Source: an uncultured Saprospiraceae bacterium
GTDB lineage: Bacteria; Bacteroidota; Bacteroidia; Chitinophagales; Saprospiraceae
Assembly (NCBI GenBank): GCA_937952155.1
Contig: CALFYH010000321.1
Location: 1-7,562 of the forward strand
DNA length: 7,562 bases
Direction of reading: 5' to 3'
Below, piece after piece: positions 1 through 5,528 of this stretch. The stretch's first letter is position 1. Every line of letters begins with the position of its first letter. The position numbers and the translations under genes are program-made. The notes beneath the pieces are model-generated. The model made no database searches, was not told where the DNA came from, and saw only the letters and a program-made list of their open reading frames with translations.

Positions 1-1
1 G

Positions 2-118
2 CTTTCCGGAACTAAGACTACAACTTTAGATTTATATACACTCAAATCAGGAATATACATATTAAAGATTATCTCAAAAGATAAGTCAGCCTTATTGAAA
101 CTTTATATTAATAAATAA
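2..118 (+). CDS. C-terminal end of a T9SS-secreted protein (type A sorting domain), 5' truncated
   Basis: The frame opening at base 2 is read without a stop for 38 codons to TAA at 116-118. The other two forward frames hit stops within about 30 bases. The peptide contains LDLYTLKSGIYILKI followed by a basic segment and ends in LYINK. This is the usual layout of the last strands of the type IX secretion C-terminal domain: a 'Leu-x-x-Gly-x-Tyr' strand, a short turn with charged residues, then a closing hydrophobic strand ending in Lys. In that family the domain directs a protein with a Sec signal peptide across the outer membrane, where it is usually cut off and the cargo attached to the cell surface or released. 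The cargo domains lie outside the window, so the substrate and activity are unknown. The fragment is short, so the call rests on pattern and reading frame alone. Confidence 0.75.
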   Translation, partial: LSGTKTTTLDLYTLKSGIYILKIISKDKSALLKLYINK

Positions 119-270
119 ATAAAGTATTAAAAAATTACTTAAAGTGTTATAAAATTTAACGATAAGTTTATAAAATCTTGATTTACAGGAAATGAAAAAG
201 GTTTCGAATCAGCAATTCTTTTCAAAAATGTATAAATTTGAGCTTTTTAAACAATATGCAAAACACATAA
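119..270. other. AT-rich intergenic spacer
   Basis: This stretch separates the T9SS cargo gene from the lipoprotein gene. It is very AT-rich and begins with a short run of TAAA/ATAA units (about 109-122) that puts extra stop codons after the first gene. No GC-rich hairpin with a T-run was found, so the upstream gene has no obvious intrinsic terminator here. The only site of note is the promoter box at 233-240. Confidence 0.5.
233..240 (+). promoter_or_regulatory. Putative Bacteroidota -7 promoter box for the lipoprotein gene
   Basis: TAAATTTG matches the TAnnTTTG -7 consensus described for Bacteroides and Flavobacterium. It ends 30 bases before the ATG at 271, which would give a leader of roughly 25 bases. 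No clear TTG -33 element lies at the usual 17-23 base spacing, so support is the -7 box and position only. Confidence 0.4.
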
Positions 271-1161
271 ATGAGATATTTAATCATTCTTTTCCTTCTT
301 AAAAGTTTGCTTGCTTGCAAAAATGAAACGAAACCTGTTGACAAAAATGATTTAGGTTATTTAGAATCTGAATACCAAAAATCCAAAGCTGACACATCAT
401 TCAACAAGCTGGTACAAGCTTATGGCAAAGCGATATTAGCATCACAAGATGCAAATACCAAGGAAACATTGCTTTTAAAAGCTATCGAGCATTGCAATGT
501 ACCTGATAAAGAAAATTTGCAAGAAGTCTTTATTTTAGAATTCCTAAAATTTAGCCCTAAGCACAAAAATGCCGCGGATTATCTATACAATCTAGCTGAA
601 AGAATGGATGATAGAAACAAAACTCAAGCTGCTGCAATGCTGTATGATGGGTTTCAGCAACGTTTTCCAAATGATAAAAGAGCTGAATTTGCCTTAAAAA
701 AGGTGGATGAAACACAAAAGGATCATGAAAATTATTTCAAAGAATTAGCAAAAAAAGTATTAGATACCCCAGGAGAAAAGGGCGTAAATGATGCAAATAC
801 TACCCAATTTATAGATATGAGCGAGAGTTTTGCATTAGCTTTTCCAACAGATCCAGCTGCACCAGTGTATTTGATGAAAGGTGCTGATATGTGCAGAGCT
901 TTGGGAAATACCCCAGAAATGCTTAGCCTTTATGATTGGGTTTATCAATATTATCCAAAATACGAAAAAGCACCTTTGGCCTTGTTTTTAAGAGGATTCA
1001 CCTTAGATACAGAACTCGGGAAATTTGATGAAGCAAAACGTATCTATGAAAAATTTCTTGCCAATTATCCACAGGATTCTATGGCAAAAGATGTGAAGTT
1101 TTTACTTGAGAATATAGGAAAAACTCCAGATGAGATGTTTAAAGAAATGAAAAAAGAATAA
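271..1161 (+). CDS. TPR-like lipoprotein of unknown function
   Basis: This encodes 296 aa. An in-frame TAA lies immediately before the ATG, so the start cannot be further upstream. Residues 1-15 form a short hydrophobic segment ending in LLAC, with Cys16 as the likely lipidated residue. This predicts a lipoprotein made by signal peptidase II and probably anchored in the outer or inner membrane facing the periplasm. The n-region has only one Arg and there is a Lys at position 11, so the signal is somewhat atypical. The mature part is helical with TPR-like units: about 100-145 (a helix pair ending in QQRFPNDKRAEFALKK), about 195-232 (ending in YQYYPKYEKAPLALF) and about 236-283 (GKFDEAKRIYEKFLANYPQD). 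The 'YP-x-D/K' repeat ends resemble periplasmic TPR scaffolds such as the YbgF/BamD type. TPRs usually mediate protein-protein contacts. No catalytic motif was seen, and the partner cannot be named. The gene is transcribed alone and convergently with the next gene. Confidence 0.8.
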   Translation: MRYLIILFLLKSLLACKNETKPVDKNDLGYLESEYQKSKADTSFNKLVQAYGKAILASQDANTKETLLLKAIEHCNVPDKENLQEVFILEFLKFSPKHKNAADYLYNLAERMDDRNKTQAAAMLYDGFQQRFPNDKRAEFALKKVDETQKDHENYFKELAKKVLDTPGEKGVNDANTTQFIDMSESFALAFPTDPAAPVYLMKGADMCRALGNTPEMLSLYDWVYQYYPKYEKAPLALFLRGFTLDTELGKFDEAKRIYEKFLANYPQDSMAKDVKFLLENIGKTPDEMFKEMKKE

Positions 1162-1185
1162 GTAAGTATGTTTTTTCAATTTATA

Positions 1186-1223
1186 AAAAGAGCCTGGCAT
1201 CAAGAAAGATACCAGGCTCTTTT
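1186..1223. terminator. Bidirectional intrinsic terminator between convergent genes
   Basis: AAAAGAGCCTGG (1186-1197) is perfectly complementary to CCAGGCTCTTTT (1212-1223), giving a 12-bp stem. After one C/A mismatch, ATC (1199-1201) can also pair with GAT (1208-1210), leaving a six-base loop. The A-tract on one side and T-tract on the other mean that a T-run follows the hairpin on either strand. It lies 24 bases after the stop of the plus-strand lipoprotein gene and 26 bases beyond the end of the minus-strand TPR gene, so it can serve both. Confidence 0.9.
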
Positions 1224-1249
1224 ATTAACTTTTGAAGGATAGACTGATT

Positions 1250-2554
1250 TTAATTACCGCCTAAAGCTTCAAGTTTGTTTTTATATTCTGTGGATTTATT
1301 CAATTCACCACTTCTAGCATAAATCTCCTTTAAAGCGATCATGGTGTTTTGATCTTTAGGATCCAATTGTTCAGCTGAAATAAAATATGGAAGTGCTTGT
1401 TTGAAGTAACCATCCATTTCGGCTTTTATTTCATTGTACTTTTTAGTACCTGCAGATGAATAATCATTACTCAGCTCATTCAATTTTGCAGTCATACTAG
1501 CTGCTTTGTTGTAATACAATGCACCTTGGCTGTATGTCGCATCAAAATTCTTAGGATCCTTTTCTAATGATTGCTTGAAATAGTCAAAAGCCAAATTGAA
1601 ATATTCGTCTGCTTTCGCAATGTTACCAGCTGTTCTTTCTTGCTGATTCAATTGATCATATACGTTACCAAGTGTTGTGTAAACAGATACATTATCTGGT
1701 TCTTTTGCAATTGCTGCTTTTAGTTTGTCAGTAAGTATATCCAACTTACCTTCTTTCAGATAAAAATTGATCTCTGCAAACAACAAACCGTTATCATCCG
1801 GATTTGCTGCTCTACCTGCAGCTAGATATTCCATTGCTTTTGTGATATCTTTTTTGTCAGCAGCTAGATTAAAAAGTGCTTCATATACAAATGGTTGCGC
1901 TTTTCCTCCAGCATATAATGATTCGAAAAGTGGTAAAGTTTCATTCTTATATTCACTGTTATAACCAGCATAAGCAGTATAAAATACCTGATCATTTTTC
2001 ACCATAGCATCATCCAATCTGCTGGCTTCTTTATTGGTCTTCAAAATATCATGACTTTTTAGCGAAGCTTTAAAGTTCAAGTAAGAATTGGCATAATCCT
2101 GAATTTGAAAATAGGTAATACCGATATTATTCAAATGGTCTTCGCTTTCTCTGATACCAGCTAGAGCGTCTTTGGTCTGTGATTTTTTTACTGCCATAGA
2201 CATAGCCTTTTCGAAAGACTCTAAAGCGTTGAGACCTGCTTGTGGTGTAGGCAATGTAAATTCTTGCTTTAATTGGTCACTAAGTACTTTCTTGTTCATT
2301 TCAGCCTTAGCTATTTCATTGAATATCTGACCTTTAGTAATCCAAGCTTCTGGATCAGCTTTAGCATCGTCCGCACTAAAAATAGTATTGATAGAAGCTA
2401 TTGCTTCATCCAAATTTGCTTTATTTGCTACTGGGTCGAGGTAATATTTAGCCAATGTTTTATTTGCAGCTTTCAGTTGCTTTTTATATTCCTGAGCATC
2501 TGCAAGATTTAAGGCCAATAGTACTATGAAGGTACTTAAAAAAAATTGTTTCAT
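1250..2554 (-). CDS. Secreted/periplasmic tetratricopeptide repeat protein
   Basis: This encodes 434 aa. Residues 1-20 are a standard Sec signal peptide: MKQ, then a hydrophobic core, then ADA with cleavage before Gln21. There is no lipobox, so the mature protein is probably soluble in the periplasm or exported. The rest is all-helical with TPR-like units at about 140-170, 222-252, 256-287, 288-335 and 337-402. The clearest are VYTTLGNVYDQLNQ followed by a helix ending EKDPKN, and a unit ending SAEQLDPKDQNTM. Two of the units carry longer insertions between helices (about 303-318 and 351-378). TPRs typically scaffold protein complexes; no enzymatic motif is visible. It lies downstream of gyrA on the same strand. 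A TPR gene next to gyrA occurs, from memory, in other Bacteroidota, but this was not checked. The terminator after gyrA and a -7 box before this gene suggest independent transcription. The product type is firm; the role is unknown. Confidence 0.85.
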   Translation of the reverse strand: MKQFFLSTFIVLLALNLADAQEYKKQLKAANKTLAKYYLDPVANKANLDEAIASINTIFSADDAKADPEAWITKGQIFNEIAKAEMNKKVLSDQLKQEFTLPTPQAGLNALESFEKAMSMAVKKSQTKDALAGIRESEDHLNNIGITYFQIQDYANSYLNFKASLKSHDILKTNKEASRLDDAMVKNDQVFYTAYAGYNSEYKNETLPLFESLYAGGKAQPFVYEALFNLAADKKDITKAMEYLAAGRAANPDDNGLLFAEINFYLKEGKLDILTDKLKAAIAKEPDNVSVYTTLGNVYDQLNQQERTAGNIAKADEYFNLAFDYFKQSLEKDPKNFDATYSQGALYYNKAASMTAKLNELSNDYSSAGTKKYNEIKAEMDGYFKQALPYFISAEQLDPKDQNTMIALKEIYARSGELNKSTEYKNKLEALGGN

Positions 2555-2586
2555 CGCTTAAAATTGTTTGTTAAAAAATTTTGGTA

Positions 2587-2594
2587 CAAAAGTA
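2587..2594 (-). promoter_or_regulatory. Putative -7 promoter box for the TPR gene
   Basis: On the minus strand this reads TACTTTTG, a full match to the TAnnTTTG consensus. It ends 32 bases before the ATG of the TPR gene, which would give a leader of about 25 bases. No convincing TTG -33 element is seen at the expected spacing. Confidence 0.45.
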
Positions 2595-2830
2595 ATATAA
2601 ATACTGTTTACATAATCTAAGACGGTACAAAAATTCCAAAATCGTTTTGATTTTGTTAAAATAAACGTGTCTATAGTTAAAATCTTGTTACCAAAAATAT
2701 AACTTATGACATAAATCATTTATTCATTAGGAGATATAAGACAAAATGAAACTGTTTTATTGATCCATTAAATTCTTTCAATTAATTTATAGTTTTAAAT
2801 GGAGTTAACCAATAGTTTATGTACATTATT

Positions 2831-2877
2831 AAAAAAAGTAGTCCATAACGCTTTCAATAAAAATCGCTATGGACTAC
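2831..2877 (-). terminator. Intrinsic terminator of gyrA
   Basis: On the minus strand GTAGTCCATA (2877-2868) is perfectly complementary to TATGGACTAC (2847-2838), a 10-bp stem. Inside it a further CG/CG pair follows one mismatch, and the loop is AT-rich. The hairpin is followed at once by seven T residues (2837-2831), the layout of a rho-independent terminator. It starts 17 bases beyond the gyrA stop codon. Confidence 0.9.
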
Positions 2878-2893
2878 CCTATTTGAACTAATA

Positions 2894-5362
2894 TTATTCT
2901 TCTTCGTCTATCGCTTCTTCCCTTCTGATCACGGTCACATCGGCAATGGATTCCTTCTCATTGATGCGAATCACTTTCACACCTTGTGTCGCTCTACCCA
3001 TCAACCTGATGTCCGAAACTGGCGTCCTGATGATTATGCCATCCACAGTCGTAATCATCAAATCATCGAATTCACTCACCCATTTGATAGCAATAAGTTT
3101 ACCAGTTTTGTCGGTGATATTAATGGTTTTGACACCTTTCCCACCTCTGTTTGTGATTCTGTAATCTTCAAGTGGCGAACGTTTACCATTACCTTTTTCT
3201 GATACCACAAAGATTGAGAAATCCGCTTTTGTTGGATCAGCTGCAATCATACCTACTACCTCATCATTTTTGTCTGTCAGTGTGATGGCCTTGACTCCTG
3301 CAGCGCCTCTTCCCATTGGTCTTGCTTTTTCTTCATTAAATCTAATCGCACGACCAGCTTTGTTCGCTATGATGATTTCATTGGTACCATTGGTCAGTTT
3401 AGCTTCGAGCAATTGGTCACCTTCATTAATGGTGATGGCATTGATACCATTGGTTCTTGGCCTAGAGAATGCTTCAACAATGGTCTTCTTCACCATACCT
3501 TTTTTAGTACAGAAGATGATGTAATTGTTGTTGATAAACTCTTCGTCATTGAGATTCTCAATTTTGATATAAGCACGCACTTTATCATCTGACGGGATCG
3601 CGAGTATATTTTGCAATACACGACCTTGCGATGTTTTGCTTGCCTCTGGAATCTCAAATGCCCTTAACCAGAAACATCGTCCTTGCTCTGTAAATAACAA
3701 TAGATAATTGTGATTATGCGCAATAAACATTTGCTCTACGAAGTCCGTATCTCTGGTTTTAGCTCCTCGAGAGCCTTTACCACCACGGCTTTGTTGTTTG
3801 AATTCGTCAGTCTTAGTGCGCTTGATATATCCAAGATGTGAGATAGTAATTACTACTTCTTCATTAGGAATAAGGTCTTCGATACTAATTTCATCATCGG
3901 CATATGAAATATCGGTACGACGCTTATCACCAAATTTCTCATTGATTTCATCCAATTCTTGTTTGATGATTTCTCTTTGCAATTGGTCACTAGCTAAGAT
4001 ACTTCTATAATATTCTATTTTGGCAAGTACTTCTGCATACTCTTCTCTTACCTTATCTATTTCGAGACTTACCAAACGTTGCAATCTCATTTCGAGAATC
4101 GCTTTTGCTTGGATTTCGCTTAGCGCAAATGATGTCATCAATCCATCTTTGGCTTCATCTACCGTTTTCGACTGCCTGATTATACGGATGACTTCATCTA
4201 TATTGTCCAAAGCTATCAGAATACCTTCTAGGATATGCGCCCTTTCGAGTGCTTTTTCTAAATCGTATTGAGTTCTTCTGATGATAACTTCAATTCTAAA
4301 CTTGATAAACTCTGTAATCAAGTCTTTCAAATTCAATACCTTAGGTCTTCCATTGACAAGTGCGATATTATTCACACCATAAGAAGTCTGCAGTGGTGTA
4401 AATTTATAAAGTTTGCTCAATACGACACTTGCCATAGCATCACGCTTGACTTCTACTACGATACGAAGTCCATTTCTATCAGATTCGTCACGAAGATCTG
4501 AAATGCCATCGATTTTATCTTCATTTACAAGCTCAGCAATTTTGGCAACAAGACCAGCTTTGTTTACTTGATAAGGGATTTCGGTGATGATGATGGTTTC
4601 CTTACCACCTTGACCAGACTCAATACTAGCTTTACCTCTAACTACGACTTTGCCTCTACCTGTATGAAAAGCTTCTTTTACTCCAGCGTAACCATAAATT
4701 GTACCACCAGTAGGAAAATCAGGCGCTTTGACATATTCTATAAGTTCGTCAATGGTAATTTCAGGATTATCGACAGTAGCTTTTATACCTGCTATTACTT
4801 CTGACAAGTTGTGAGGCAACATATTGGTCGCCATACCTACGGCAATACCTGATGCACCATTTATCAACAAATTAGGTATCCTTGCTGGCAAAACAGTTGG
4901 CTCCTCGAGCGAATCATCAAAATTCAGCTTAAAATCAACTGTATTTTTGTTGATATCTGCCAACATTTCATCGCTAATACGAGCCAATCGGGCTTCAGTA
5001 TAACGCATCGCTGCTGGACTATCACCATCCATCGAACCAAAATTGCCCTGTCCATCCACAAGTGGATACCGCAATGACCAATCCTGAGCCATCCTAACCA
5101 TGGCATCATACACAGAACTATCACCATGCGGGTGATACTTACCTAATACCTCACCAACTATTCTCGCTGATTTTTTATGTGCCCTGCCATATGCTAATCC
5201 AAGGTCAGACATACCAAAAAGCACTCTGCGGTGCACTGGTTTAAGTCCATCCCTTACATCTGGAAGTGCTCTCGCCACAATCACCGACATAGAATAGTCA
5301 ATGTAGGATGATTTCATTTCGTCCTCGATGTTTATCGGGATAATTCTTTGATCATTAGACAT
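2894..5362 (-). CDS. gyrA: DNA gyrase subunit A
   Basis: This encodes 822 aa, complete, and somewhat shorter than the E. coli protein (875 aa). GyrA is the breaking-rejoining subunit of the A2B2 gyrase, which introduces negative supercoils using ATP hydrolysed by GyrB in the cytoplasm. The N-terminal winged-helix/tower part holds the catalytic Tyr121 in AAMRYTEARL, which forms the covalent 5'-phosphotyrosine link to DNA. The coiled-coil gate follows (about 350-490, including AILEMRLQRL). The C-terminal beta-pinwheel starts near residue 500. It contains a GyrA box at 524-530 (QSRGGKG), which marks this as gyrase A rather than ParC. A related TNRGGKG lies at 737-743 and the tail is acidic (EEAIDEEE). 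In the quinolone-resistance region, Ser82 and Asp86 align with E. coli Ser83 and Asp87, so the common resistance substitutions are absent. The gene has its own promoter region and terminator; gyrB is not in the window. Confidence 0.98.
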   Translation of the reverse strand: MSNDQRIIPINIEDEMKSSYIDYSMSVIVARALPDVRDGLKPVHRRVLFGMSDLGLAYGRAHKKSARIVGEVLGKYHPHGDSSVYDAMVRMAQDWSLRYPLVDGQGNFGSMDGDSPAAMRYTEARLARISDEMLADINKNTVDFKLNFDDSLEEPTVLPARIPNLLINGASGIAVGMATNMLPHNLSEVIAGIKATVDNPEITIDELIEYVKAPDFPTGGTIYGYAGVKEAFHTGRGKVVVRGKASIESGQGGKETIIITEIPYQVNKAGLVAKIAELVNEDKIDGISDLRDESDRNGLRIVVEVKRDAMASVVLSKLYKFTPLQTSYGVNNIALVNGRPKVLNLKDLITEFIKFRIEVIIRRTQYDLEKALERAHILEGILIALDNIDEVIRIIRQSKTVDEAKDGLMTSFALSEIQAKAILEMRLQRLVSLEIDKVREEYAEVLAKIEYYRSILASDQLQREIIKQELDEINEKFGDKRRTDISYADDEISIEDLIPNEEVVITISHLGYIKRTKTDEFKQQSRGGKGSRGAKTRDTDFVEQMFIAHNHNYLLLFTEQGRCFWLRAFEIPEASKTSQGRVLQNILAIPSDDKVRAYIKIENLNDEEFINNNYIIFCTKKGMVKKTIVEAFSRPRTNGINAITINEGDQLLEAKLTNGTNEIIIANKAGRAIRFNEEKARPMGRGAAGVKAITLTDKNDEVVGMIAADPTKADFSIFVVSEKGNGKRSPLEDYRITNRGGKGVKTINITDKTGKLIAIKWVSEFDDLMITTVDGIIIRTPVSDIRLMGRATQGVKVIRINEKESIADVTVIRREEAIDEEE

Positions 5363-5385
5363 TTATATATTTTTAAGTTGAAATT

Positions 5386-5406
5386 CAAAAATAAGGTGCA
5401 AAATTA
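5386..5406 (-). promoter_or_regulatory. Putative gyrA promoter: two alternative -7 boxes
   Basis: On the minus strand TAATTTTG (5406-5399) and TATTTTTG (5393-5386) both match the TAnnTTTG consensus. They sit 23-44 bases upstream of the gyrA ATG. A TTTTG lies 15 bases upstream of the proximal box, slightly closer than the usual -33 spacing. The sequence cannot decide which of the two is used. Confidence 0.45.
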
Positions 5407-5501
5407 ATCAAAATCTGCTTATTATTATAATATCTAACTCGCTAATTTGGTTTTTTTTATGTTTAAAAGATGTTATTTACCATCAATTAGTTTAAAGTTG
5501 T

Positions 5502-5509
5502 TATTTTTG
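5502..5509 (+). promoter_or_regulatory. Putative -7 promoter box for the mosaic secreted protein
   Basis: TATTTTTG matches TAnnTTTG exactly and lies in the 166-base divergent gap with gyrA. It ends 19 bases before the TTG start proposed at 5529 and 58 bases before the ATG at 5568, so it is compatible with either start. No TTG -33 element was seen at the expected distance. Confidence 0.4.
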
Positions 5510-5528
5510 ATTTTTAAAATACAAAAAA

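Larger units (their letters stand above)
2555..2893. other. Intergenic region between gyrA and the TPR gene
   Basis: This 339-base gap has no credible gene on either strand. It holds the -7 box of the TPR gene near its left end and the gyrA terminator at its right end. A second minus-strand match to TAnnTTTG (TATTTTTG) lies at 2692-2699 and could be an upstream promoter. GGTACAAAA occurs twice, at 2583-2591 and 2624-2632; the first copy overlaps the -7 box. The middle (about 2700-2830) is plain AT-rich sequence in which nothing was recognised. Confidence 0.5.

Noticed and set aside
122..140. AAGTA...TACTT as a terminator for the left-edge gene
   Set aside because: The stem is only five base pairs, contains a single G-C pair and has no T-run after it.
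2637..2649. CAAAA-TCG-TTTTG inverted repeat in the gap after gyrA
   Set aside because: Five AT-rich base pairs around a three-base loop are expected by chance in DNA of this composition.
2746..2763. Five-codon mini-ORF (MKLFY) after an AGGAG, as a possible leader peptide
   Set aside because: It points away from both neighbouring genes, the spacing from AGGAG is long, and this phylum does not generally rely on Shine-Dalgarno sequences.
1250..5362. gyrA and the downstream TPR gene as a two-gene operon
   Set aside because: A strong terminator follows gyrA, and a 339-base gap with promoter-like boxes separates the genes.
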